Program-made: the position numbers and the translations under genes
Notes under the pieces: model-generated
What the model saw: only the letters and a program-made list of their open reading frames with translations
Database searches by the model: none
What the model was told of the DNA's origin: nothing
Assembly (NCBI GenBank): GCA_023386345.1
Contig: JAEWJT010000017.1
Location: 124,001 to 188,000 of the forward strand
Source of the DNA: Bacillota bacterium
GTDB lineage: Bacteria > Bacillota > Clostridia > Tissierellales > Sedimentibacteraceae
DNA length: 64,000 nucleotides
Direction of reading: 5' to 3'
In this document: positions 8,318 through 14,506 of the stretch, piece by piece
Position numbering within the stretch: position 1 is the first letter of the stretch
How the letters are laid out: the number at the start of each line of letters is the position of its first letter

Positions 8318-8773
8318 CTACTTATTATAATCTTCTAATATTTTTTTATTTCTAAATGTAAAAGCTACGTCCGATGTAACTGCGTCATCTGAACTTTCTT
8401 CAAGTTCGTTTAAACTTACATCTCCTTTTAGCAAGCAGCCATAATATCTAACTACTCGTCTTCCTACATCAGCACCATTATCTTCATTTATTATCTGCAA
8501 ATCAAATTCAGGCATTTTTCCTGTTGTCTCGTATTCATCAAGCATTTGGTTAAATCTTGCTGTTTCATAATGATCTACAGTCAAGGTTCCATCGTTTTCT
8601 ACTCCAGTAACCTTAGTTTGTGTTATTCTTTCACCTAAAGGCTTTCTTGTTCTTGTTTTAATAGTTCTTTTAGTTGTTACTTTAGTTATTCCTATAAGCT
8701 CACTTATTTGACCATTTACTATTATGTATCCGCGTCCTGCGCTTTTATCTACGCTATCTCTAATATCTCCCAT
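8318..8773 (-). CDS. XkdM-like tail tube protein
   Basis: 151 aa, GGAGG upstream. It has the PBSX XkdM pattern: a G.I....VDKSAGRGYIIVNG start, a KPLGERITQTKVTG turn, a DGTLTVDHYETARFNQML helix and the LKGDVSLNELEESSDDAVTS segment near the end. This family polymerises into the inner tube of contractile tails. It follows the sheath gene by 15 bases, the universal sheath-tube order. Confidence 0.9.
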   Translation of the reverse strand: MGDIRDSVDKSAGRGYIIVNGQISELIGITKVTTKRTIKTRTRKPLGERITQTKVTGVENDGTLTVDHYETARFNQMLDEYETTGKMPEFDLQIINEDNGADVGRRVVRYYGCLLKGDVSLNELEESSDDAVTSDVAFTFRNKKILEDYNK

Positions 8774-8788
8774 GTTATATATCCTCCA

Positions 8789-10117
8789 TTATTTTAATTT
8801 TACTGTCATATAAAGTTTCTTAAACGCCTTAACAACCTGTACAGCTATTTCAGCAATTGCAGTATCTGCATTTAATTTCACATTTATATCTGTTTTGTCA
8901 TCAAAATTTCTTATTGCTTTCATTTGCTGCAAATTTGTAAAATAATTTATTAAATCACCTTTAAAGGCATTCAATCCATCATCATCTGCATCAATTTTTC
9001 CTATATATCTTTCTTCCCAGAGCTGTGGTATAGTTGTCCCTATATCAAACATTGTTCTTACGCTGCGATTCCAATGAAATTCTCTTTCCTTTCCATTTGT
9101 ATAGCCAACAAAGGTATTTATATCTTCCTGTACAACTACTCTTGTAACTCCATTAAACATCTTAGGAACGAAGAAAAATTTACCTTCATTTATCATCTTT
9201 TCAATCTGAGTATTTGTGTATCTAGTGTCTACATCTACAGCATCCTCATAAGCACTGTATGTTATATCCTCGTTCACTAAAGCCGCAGCTGTAGCTCCTG
9301 AAACCCATGCAACTGCATTAAGCTTATTTACTATCGTTCCATCAATTAATTTAACGCCATTTTCAACGCTTATTACACCTTCATGATTAGCTGATGAATA
9401 ATCAGCAACTACTAATTGAATCTTCTTACCTTCTTGTTCAATCATACGCTTAACGAAATTTGTTGCTATTCCTTTTACAACTGTATCATTTACTGGAAGT
9501 CCTATTACATTGAAGTCTTGTACTTCTAGTGCATTTAAGTATGTTGTATAGTCTTCGCTAAGAGCTTCAATATCTGTACCGCCTGAAAGACCTATGCCAA
9601 CACTTGCAGGCAAGCTAGTTGCTCCGTCTCCGGAAAAATCTACAAAATTATTTCCTTTTAATTCGCCTATTGTGGAAGCGTGCTGTAAATCAACTTCTTT
9701 TCCAGACAAATAAGTTTTTACATTGAATGAACCTTCCAAATCTGCATTAGCTGTTATCGAAACACTTATATCATTTCCTCTTGAGCCTTCATGTTTTGCA
9801 GTAATTGTAAGACCATTGATTGTTTTCTCTGCTTTAGTACCTGTATTTATTCTGTATAAAAGCAAATACTTTGCTCTTTTAAGTGCTTCTTTTATAAGCA
9901 ACAACTCTGGATTGCTTATATCATATCCAAGTATGCTGACAAAATCTGTTTTATTATCAACAAGCATAAAACTTCTAACTGCTCCAAATTTTAAACTTAA
10001 AGGAATTGTAACAATACCTCTTTGCGATGATAATATGTTATTTTGAGCATCAGTTGTAAAGTTTATGTATGCTCCTGGTATTACTTTATCTTGTGTTGTA
10101 AAATATCCTCCTGCCAT
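8789..10117 (-). CDS. XkdK-like contractile tail sheath protein
   Basis: 442 aa, AAGGAAGG upstream. The N-terminal GG.FTTQDKVIPGAYINF start, the central insertion domain (residues about 100-190, ITAKHEGSRGNDISVSI) and the C-terminal domain with 'NDKTDI.VK..TAIAEIAVQVV.AFKKLYMTV' are those of XkdK/YqbK sheath proteins. The presence of a sheath shows the particle is contractile. Length is close to PBSX XkdK (466 aa). Confidence 0.93.
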   Translation of the reverse strand: MAGGYFTTQDKVIPGAYINFTTDAQNNILSSQRGIVTIPLSLKFGAVRSFMLVDNKTDFVSILGYDISNPELLLIKEALKRAKYLLLYRINTGTKAEKTINGLTITAKHEGSRGNDISVSITANADLEGSFNVKTYLSGKEVDLQHASTIGELKGNNFVDFSGDGATSLPASVGIGLSGGTDIEALSEDYTTYLNALEVQDFNVIGLPVNDTVVKGIATNFVKRMIEQEGKKIQLVVADYSSANHEGVISVENGVKLIDGTIVNKLNAVAWVSGATAAALVNEDITYSAYEDAVDVDTRYTNTQIEKMINEGKFFFVPKMFNGVTRVVVQEDINTFVGYTNGKEREFHWNRSVRTMFDIGTTIPQLWEERYIGKIDADDDGLNAFKGDLINYFTNLQQMKAIRNFDDKTDINVKLNADTAIAEIAVQVVKAFKKLYMTVKLK

Positions 10118-10318
10118 TTATCTTACCTTCCTTTCTTTTTCTTTATTAAGTATTTCTTCACATTGTTTTATAGTATATTTTTTATTATTTTCAAGCAATT
10201 CTTTTAACATATCCTTTTGCATAGAAGAGAATATGCCGCTATCTAAAAAGTCTACTTTTGAATATTTTATATCTTGATTTTTCCCTTTATCGAGGACCTC
10301 ACCTTTATTCCTTGGCAT
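10118..10318 (-). CDS. Small phage protein between tail terminator and sheath genes
   Basis: 66 aa from the ATG at 10318, chosen because GGAGG lies 9 bases upstream; the earlier ATG at 10342 has none. It overlaps the end of the preceding gene by 14 bases and stops one base before the sheath start, so it is translationally linked to both. The sequence is basic and helical (SSMQKDMLKELLENNKKYTI) without a recognised domain. The position matches the small XkdI/XkdJ-region proteins of PBSX-like loci. Confidence 0.6.
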   Translation of the reverse strand: MPRNKGEVLDKGKNQDIKYSKVDFLDSGIFSSMQKDMLKELLENNKKYTIKQCEEILNKEKERKVR

Positions 10319-10730
10319 TGACACCAACCTCCAATTGTCCAAATTTATTTATATCTTTATCTTTTAGCTGACTAATTTTAATATCAATAGAAAAGTTTAA
10401 TACATTGTCTATTATTTTACTCTTCAGATTTATTCCTTTTAATATAATTGATCCATATTTCATAAATTCTAAAATGTCAGCAAGTTTTTCAGATATATTG
10501 TGCATATCATTCTTTGTATTTGATTCAGAATTGTTAAAGTATCTAATCAATAATGTCACTTGCTTCTCATATTTTCTGCCTATAACATGATTGTATTTAC
10601 TTTCAATTTCTTCAATAAAAAAGAAAGGATGCTCTGCTTCTTGAATAAGTGTTTCTTTAAATACATTTATATCTGGAAAAGCAGATTTAATTGTATGTTC
10701 AATAACATTTATGATATCATTTGTGTTCAC
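10305..10730 (-). CDS. Tail terminator-like protein (DUF6838 type)
   Basis: 141 aa, GTG start with AAGGAGGG upstream. The layout (N-terminal helix 'IINVIEHTIKSAFPDINVF', a HPFFFIEEIES strand, a K..YEKQVTLLIRYFN strand and a helix NISEKLADILEFM) is that of tail terminator proteins which cap the tail tube. It is the first clear structural gene after the regulator, directly upstream of the sheath gene cluster; in a full phage it would follow head-completion genes, which are absent here. Confidence 0.7.
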   Translation of the reverse strand: MNTNDIINVIEHTIKSAFPDINVFKETLIQEAEHPFFFIEEIESKYNHVIGRKYEKQVTLLIRYFNNSESNTKNDMHNISEKLADILEFMKYGSIILKGINLKSKIIDNVLNFSIDIKISQLKDKDINKFGQLEVGVNAKE

Positions 10731-10773
10731 ACTTACCCTCCTTATAATTTTTTAATGCTTTAGTTTTTTTCAA
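10717..10773 (-). CDS. Possible 18-aa ORF with strong ribosome binding site
   Basis: TTG start at 10773 with AGGAGG about 11 bases upstream; encodes a lysine-rich peptide (KKTKALKNYKEGKCEHK after the start) whose stop overlaps the start of the tail terminator gene. The strong Shine-Dalgarno sequence and coupling suggest translation, but no homologue is recognised and it could be only a leader for coupling. Confidence 0.3.
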   Translation of the reverse strand: MKKTKALKNYKEGKCEHK

Positions 10774-10777
10774 ATTT

Positions 10778-10807
10778 TCAGGTACCTCCTATCTTATTAA
10801 ACAACAT
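10778..10807 (-). CDS. Possible 9-codon leader ORF
   Basis: ATG at 10805-10807 with GGAGGTGG 6-7 bases upstream, encoding MLFNKIGGT and stopping at 10778. Its last codons contain the ribosome binding site (AGGAGG) of the 18-aa ORF that follows. It may serve only to couple translation. Confidence 0.25.
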   Translation of the reverse strand: MLFNKIGGT

Positions 10808-10839
10808 TTTATACCACCTCCTTTCAATATGCTAAAAAC

Positions 10840-11016
10840 TCAACCATGCTTTATTTGACGAAGTGATCCCTTATGCCTTTTGTAGCTATCGTGCCTCATC
10901 ATTTTTTCAAAATCTTTAAAGGATAATTTATCATCATCTTCTTTGTCGTCAGTATAATTTGTTAGCATTTCATAAATTTTCGGTTGTTTATTTTCTACAA
11001 CAGTTTTAATTTTTAT
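10840..11016 (-). CDS. Small conserved-looking phage protein, unusual start codon
   Basis: The frame encodes a charged protein ending LSFKDFEKMMRHDSYKRHKG and then SLRQIKHG, a basic C-terminus I associate with small proteins found just before tail genes in clostridial phage loci. A perfect GGAGGTGA (11028-11021) lies 7 bases before an ATA codon at 11016, which I take as the start because no ATG, GTG or TTG follows it. A GTG at 11079 is in frame but lies in a hairpin without a binding site. Function unknown. Confidence 0.5.
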   Translation of the reverse strand: MKIKTVVENKQPKIYEMLTNYTDDKEDDDKLSFKDFEKMMRHDSYKRHKGSLRQIKHG

Positions 11017-11070
11017 ATAATCACCTCCATTTACATCAATTTGCGGTATAACAAATAAAATTTTCAACAC

Positions 11071-11098
11071 AAAAGGCACTCGTACTTGAGTGCCTTTT
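11071..11098. terminator. Perfect hairpin between late-promoter copy B and the first tail gene
   Basis: An 11-bp perfect stem (AAAAGGCACTC / GAGTGCCTTTT) with a 6-base loop. T runs on both sides are short (TTTT). It lies about 15 bases downstream of promoter-like repeat B on the minus strand, so it is the first structure late transcripts would meet. Attenuator, terminator or mRNA-stabilising hairpin. Confidence 0.5.
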
Positions 11099-11112
11099 GC
11101 ATTAACTTATAT

Positions 11113-11171
11113 TTCACTATCCTTAGTGTAACATATAAAAAGTATCATGGCGTATCATCTTCAATATTTTC
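11113..11171 (-). promoter_or_regulatory. Late-promoter-like repeat, copy B
   Basis: Minus-strand core ATGATACTTTTTATATG then TTACACTAAGGATAGTGAA. It differs from copy C (11222-11280) at only a few places and from copy A (4351-4409) at somewhat more. It lies upstream of the whole tail operon, the expected place of a promoter served by the adjacent sigma-like protein. Confidence 0.6.
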
Positions 11172-11221
11172 TTAATAATATTTCTATGAAGCTTTTTTGT
11201 GCGATTTACTGTAAGATACAC
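11172..11221 (-). pseudogene. Degenerate duplicate of the 3' end of the sigma-like gene
   Basis: Aligned with the end of the regulator gene, this stretch keeps its reading pattern for a few codons (YSKSHKKAS then stop, against YSESDTKRR in the intact gene) and then decays, while the flanking repeat B matches repeat C. The two copies are 109 bp apart, indicating an old tandem duplication of gene end plus promoter. Confidence 0.5.
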
Positions 11222-11280
11222 TTCACTATCCTTAGTGTAACACATAAAAAGTATCATAGCGTACCGTCTTTAATTATTTT
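11222..11280 (-). promoter_or_regulatory. Late-promoter-like repeat, copy C (overlaps sigma-like gene end)
   Basis: Third copy of the ~58-bp repeat. Its upstream part is the coding end of the sigma-like gene (stop at 11254-11256); the core ATGATACTTTTTATGTG lies at and after the stop codon. The overlap couples the regulator gene to the promoter it may serve. Confidence 0.55.
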
Positions 11281-11721
11281 TTCTAATATCTTTCTGCATC
11301 TTCTCTTTGTGTCTGATTCACTGTAACCTATTTCATTAGCTACCATCCACCATTTATACTTTTTAAAGTATTTATATTCTAATACTTTTTTTTCTAATTC
11401 ATCAAGACTATTTAACATTTCTTCTACTTCTAATTTTTGCTTGATTAAATTCTTTAATTCATTTTCTAATCTTGAATATTCACTACTATACACGTCGATT
11501 ATTCTTTCAACCGCTGTCGCTACAGTATCTGACTTTCCGTATCCTTTTGGCATACCAGTTAATTGTCTTGCTTTTACATCTCTTTGAGATTCTATAGTGC
11601 TTGCTAAGTCACTTATTTCTTCATTAACTGCATTGATTTTAAATATTATGTATGTGTAATTGAGTAATTTTTTCTTTACCTGTGATATTTCTAATGATAT
11701 CTTGTTTTTATCTTTTTCCAT
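11254..11721 (-). CDS. Sigma-70 region 4-like late transcription regulator (Xpf/DUF1492 type)
   Basis: 155 aa from the ATG at 11721, which has GGAGG 6 bases upstream; upstream in-frame ATGs lack a site and lie in operator DNA. Residues about 1-90 are coiled coil (KISLEISQVKKKLLNYTY.., LENELKNLIKQKLEVEEML). The C-terminus has the sigma region 4 helix-turn-helix (LDELEKKVLEYKYFKKYKWW, VANEIGYSESDTKRRCRKI). PBSX uses such a protein, Xpf, to switch on late genes. Here it lies between the repressor switch and the tail operon, in the right orientation for that job. RinA/ArpU-type activators are alternatives with the same role. Confidence 0.8.
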   Translation of the reverse strand: MEKDKNKISLEISQVKKKLLNYTYIIFKINAVNEEISDLASTIESQRDVKARQLTGMPKGYGKSDTVATAVERIIDVYSSEYSRLENELKNLIKQKLEVEEMLNSLDELEKKVLEYKYFKKYKWWMVANEIGYSESDTKRRCRKILEKIIKDGTL

Positions 11722-11748
11722 TTTACCCTCCATAAAACTATCAATAAA

Positions 11749-11895
11749 TTCGCTTATATGCGACATAAAAGCTATAAAAAAATATATCTTCAAATAAATA
11801 TATATTTTCGATATATATTTTCGCATATACTGCAACTAACATTATAATACCACTAAGCAAAAACAATGTCAACATATATTTCGCGTTTAATGCGA
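11749..11895. promoter_or_regulatory. Leftward promoter and three operator-like palindromes of the phage switch
   Basis: Minus-strand TTGACA (11872-11867), 17 bases, TATTAT (11849-11844) reads toward the sigma-like gene. Imperfect palindromes of the type CGC-N6-GCG lie at 11750-11763 (TCGCTTATATGCGA), 11821-11834 (TCGCATATACTGCA) and 11879-11897 (TTTCGCGTTTAATGCGAAA), covering the start region and the -35 side. They share half sites with the one over the repressor promoter, so they are probably bound by the same repressor. Confidence 0.7.
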
Positions 11896-11921
11896 AAAAT
11901 AATAATATTATTTTATTTTTG

Positions 11922-11950
11922 TTGCATTAATGCGGAATTAATGTTATAAT
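11922..11950 (+). promoter_or_regulatory. Repressor promoter with overlapping operator
   Basis: TTGCAT (11922-11927), 17-base spacer and TATAAT (11945-11950), reading toward the repressor gene at 11996. The operator-like sequence TGCATTAATGCG (11923-11934) overlaps the -35, which fits autoregulation. Confidence 0.7.
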
Positions 11951-11995
11951 TTATATAAATAATTCAATAAAACTGTAGGAGGAATCTAAAATATC

Positions 11996-12409
11996 ATGGA
12001 TTTAAATGAAAGAACAAGAACTAGAATTCTAAGTAATAAAGCAGAAGATCAAGCTGTAGGTACTAAAATTGATGATAGAACTATAGGAGCTAGGATAAAG
12101 GATAAAAGAAAAGAATTAGATCTATCAGTTGACGAGGTAGCAGAAAAGATAAATAAAAACAGAGCTACTATTTACAGGTATGAAAATGATGAAATTGAAA
12201 ACTTACCTATTACTGTTTTAGAGCCACTTGCAGAGGTCTTAAATACAACTCCTGCATATTTGATGGGATGGCAAGAAAAGGATGTTGATGAGGAGAAAGA
12301 AATAAAAACTATTGCAGCTCATCATGACGATGAGGACTGGACTGAAGATGAATTAAAGGAGATAGATGAATTTAAAAAATTTGTCTTAAGCAAAAGGAAA
12401 AATACCTAA
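11996..12409 (+). CDS. cI-like HTH_XRE repressor
   Basis: 137 aa, AGGAGG 12 bases upstream of the ATG. An N-terminal charged extension (about 30 residues) precedes an XRE helix-turn-helix (IGARIKDKRKELDLSVDEVA, INKNRATIYRYENDEI, LAEVLNTTPAYLMGW), followed by an acidic tail. There is no LexA-like peptidase domain, so inactivation probably depends on the ImmA-like protease encoded 13 bases downstream, as in ICEBs1 and many Firmicute phages. It is divergent from the sigma-like late regulator, with operators between. Confidence 0.88.
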   Translation: MDLNERTRTRILSNKAEDQAVGTKIDDRTIGARIKDKRKELDLSVDEVAEKINKNRATIYRYENDEIENLPITVLEPLAEVLNTTPAYLMGWQEKDVDEEKEIKTIAAHHDDEDWTEDELKEIDEFKKFVLSKRKNT

Positions 12410-12422
12410 AAGGGGTGATATA

Positions 12423-12890
12423 TTGTTATACGAGGATTTATTAGAAATTGCAGATAAAGAAAACATTGAAGTAATAGAGTTTAAATTTAAAAGTGAAAAA
12501 ATAAAAGGATTATATGCTGATAATGTTATAGCAATAAATCCTATATTAAGTACAAGCGTAGAAAAGGCATGTATTTTAGCTGAAGAATTAGGACATTATT
12601 ATACAAGTACAGGGGATATATTGGATCAAAATAATATTAGTAATAGAAAACAAGAACATTTAGCGAGAAAATGGAGTTATGAGAAGATGGTTCCATTAAA
12701 AAAATTAATTAATGCTTCTTTCGAAGGCTGCAGGAATATTTTTGAGTTAGCAGAGTATTTAGGTGTAACAGAGGAATTTTTAAAAAATGTACTCAAGTAT
12801 TATGAACAAAAATATGGCTTATTTAAGGAGGTAGACGAATACTGTGTATATTTCAACCCATTAACAGTTTGTAAATATGAATATGAATAG
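12423..12890 (+). CDS. ImmA/IrrE-type metallopeptidase (anti-repressor)
   Basis: 155 aa, TTG start preceded by AGGGGTGA. It has the family's catalytic helix as AEELGHYY (an EExGH form of HExxH, residues about 54-61) and a later QEHLARKW segment. ImmA-type proteases cleave the phage-type repressor after DNA damage signals; the gene follows the repressor in the same operon. The leading His of HExxH is replaced by Glu, as in many members of this family. The C-terminal 40 residues resemble a winged segment (FELAEYLGVTEEFL). Confidence 0.85.
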   Translation: MLYEDLLEIADKENIEVIEFKFKSEKIKGLYADNVIAINPILSTSVEKACILAEELGHYYTSTGDILDQNNISNRKQEHLARKWSYEKMVPLKKLINASFEGCRNIFELAEYLGVTEEFLKNVLKYYEQKYGLFKEVDEYCVYFNPLTVCKYEYE

Positions 12891-12949
12891 ACTATGCTCA
12901 AGATTTTAGTTAAATTTAAGATTGAATTTATGTTATAGTTTTATTTCTG

Positions 12950-12976
12950 AATAAGAAAGTTCTTAACTTTCTTATT
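12950..12976. terminator. Terminator after the ImmA gene
   Basis: 12-bp perfect stem AATAAGAAAGTT / AACTTTCTTATT with a 3-base loop, followed by TT and A/T-rich DNA. It marks the right end of the tail locus before spmA. Confidence 0.7.
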
Positions 12977-13066
12977 TTAGCATATAAATAATATTAATGT
13001 TAGGAATTTATAGGACAGCTATAAAAAAATTAACGTTATTCAATCTTAATATTTAGGGGTGATTTT

Positions 13067-13687
13067 TTGATAAACTATATTTGGTTTGTGCTTATATTTA
13101 TTGGAATTTTGACTGGTATTATAAATGGCAATGTACAAGCAGTTACAGATGCTGCCATTCAAAGTGCTAAAACAGCAGTTGAATTATCAATTGGAATGAT
13201 TGGGATGATGTCTATGTGGCTTGGGATTATGAAGATTGCTGAAAAGTCCGGGCTTATTAATAAAATTAGTTTTATTTTAAAGCCAGTACTAAAACACCTA
13301 TTTCCAGATATTCCTTCAAATCATCCCGCTATGGCTTCAATTGTAATGAACATATCTGCAAATCTTTTAGGGCTTGGAGATGCAGCGACACCACTTGGAT
13401 TAAAGGCAATGCAAGAATTACAGACTTTAAATAGAACACAGGATACAGCGACAGATTCTATGTGTACATTTTTAGCTCTTAATACATCTTCTATAACCTT
13501 AATCCCAGCTACTGTAATAGCGTATAGAGTTGCAGCAGGTTCTCAAAATCCAACACAGATTATAGGACCTACTATGTTATCAACCATAGTAGCTACCACA
13601 GTTGCGATAATTGCAGTAAAAACATATTCAAAATTTCCTAAATATAGTAAAACTAAGCCCGATATTGTAAGAAGAAATAAAAGTTAA
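13067..13687 (+). CDS. spmA: Spore maturation protein A
   Basis: 206 aa, TTG start with AGGGGTGA upstream. Membrane protein of the nucleoside-recognition (Gate) family with the SpmA pattern: MIGMMSMWLGIMKIAEKSG, SNHPAMASIVMNISANLLGL and LGDAATPLGLKAMQEL. SpmA and SpmB act together in dehydrating the spore core. Next gene is spmB, 69 bases downstream. Length is close to Bacillus SpmA (196 aa). Confidence 0.93.
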   Translation: MINYIWFVLIFIGILTGIINGNVQAVTDAAIQSAKTAVELSIGMIGMMSMWLGIMKIAEKSGLINKISFILKPVLKHLFPDIPSNHPAMASIVMNISANLLGLGDAATPLGLKAMQELQTLNRTQDTATDSMCTFLALNTSSITLIPATVIAYRVAAGSQNPTQIIGPTMLSTIVATTVAIIAVKTYSKFPKYSKTKPDIVRRNKS

Positions 13688-13756
13688 AAATTTTATATGA
13701 TTTATAGATTTATATTAATACATTAAATATTCGTTATATGTAGGGGGGAACTAAAA

Positions 13757-14302
13757 ATGAATATAGTACAAGTCATAAACTTTATCTCCACATTATCTGT
13801 ACCATTAATCTTTTTAATCATAATTTCTTATGGCTTTTTAAAAAAAGTAAAGCTTTATGAAGCCTTTACTGAGGGAGCCAAGGATGGCTTAACAACGGCG
13901 ATAAGAGTTATTCCGTTTCTAACGGGTATGCTTGTAGCAATTGGTATGTTTAGAGCCTCAAAGGCTATGGACTATTTAACAATGCTTCTTTCTCCGATAA
14001 CAAATTTAATAGGGATGCCTTCGGAGGTTCTACCAATGGCACTTATGCGACCATTATCTGGGGGTGGTGCTAATGGTATTATGAACAGTCTGTTTAAAAA
14101 ATATGGTCCAGACTCGCTTATTGGTACTATGGCATCAATTATGTCCGGAGCTACTGACACTACTTTTTATATTTTGGCAGTGTACTTTGGCTCAGTAAAT
14201 ATTAAAAAAACAAGGCACGCATTATCAGCAGGCTTGACAGCAGACGTAGCGGGTATTTTAGCAGCAACAATAATTACGAATTTACTATTTATTACCAAGT
14301 AA
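13757..14302 (+). CDS. spmB: Spore maturation protein B
   Basis: 181 aa, AGGGGGG upstream of the ATG. Membrane Gate-domain protein with GYGFLKKVKLYEAF-like N-terminal region (here ISYGFLKKVKLYEAFTEGAK), GMLVAIGMFRASKAMDYL and a RPLSGGGANGIM motif conserved in SpmB. Works with SpmA in spore core dehydration. Partner order spmA-spmB is standard. Confidence 0.93.
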   Translation: MNIVQVINFISTLSVPLIFLIIISYGFLKKVKLYEAFTEGAKDGLTTAIRVIPFLTGMLVAIGMFRASKAMDYLTMLLSPITNLIGMPSEVLPMALMRPLSGGGANGIMNSLFKKYGPDSLIGTMASIMSGATDTTFYILAVYFGSVNIKKTRHALSAGLTADVAGILAATIITNLLFITK

Positions 14303-14419
14303 TAAAATTGATAACATTATGCAAAAGACAAAAAAACCTTTTTTTATATAACATAGATTATCATTTGTTCCTAACATTCCATTCAATCAATTAATTAATA
14401 AAATGTAAAAAAATATCAT

Positions 14420-14467
14420 AAAAATACTTAAAGTATTTTTGACAAATACGAAAAAAAATTATATAAT
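14420..14467 (+). promoter_or_regulatory. Promoter of the first GGDEF gene with operator-like inverted repeat
   Basis: TTGACA (14439-14444), 17 bases and TATAAT (14462-14467), about 40 bases before the ATG at 14507. A perfect inverted repeat (AAAAATACTT / AAGTATTTTT, 14420-14440) abuts and overlaps the -35 and may be a repressor or activator site. Confidence 0.75.
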
Positions 14468-14506
14468 ATGTCTAAGATGTTTTATGGTTTGTGAGGGATT
14501 AAAAAT

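Noticed and set aside
11722..11835. N-terminal extension of the sigma-like gene up to 11835
   Set aside because: The extension overlaps an operator and lacks a ribosome site; the ATG at 11721 has GGAGG.
12890..13066. Attachment site at the right end of the tail locus
   Set aside because: No integrase gene or tRNA is present and the other end is outside the window, so no direct repeat can be tested.
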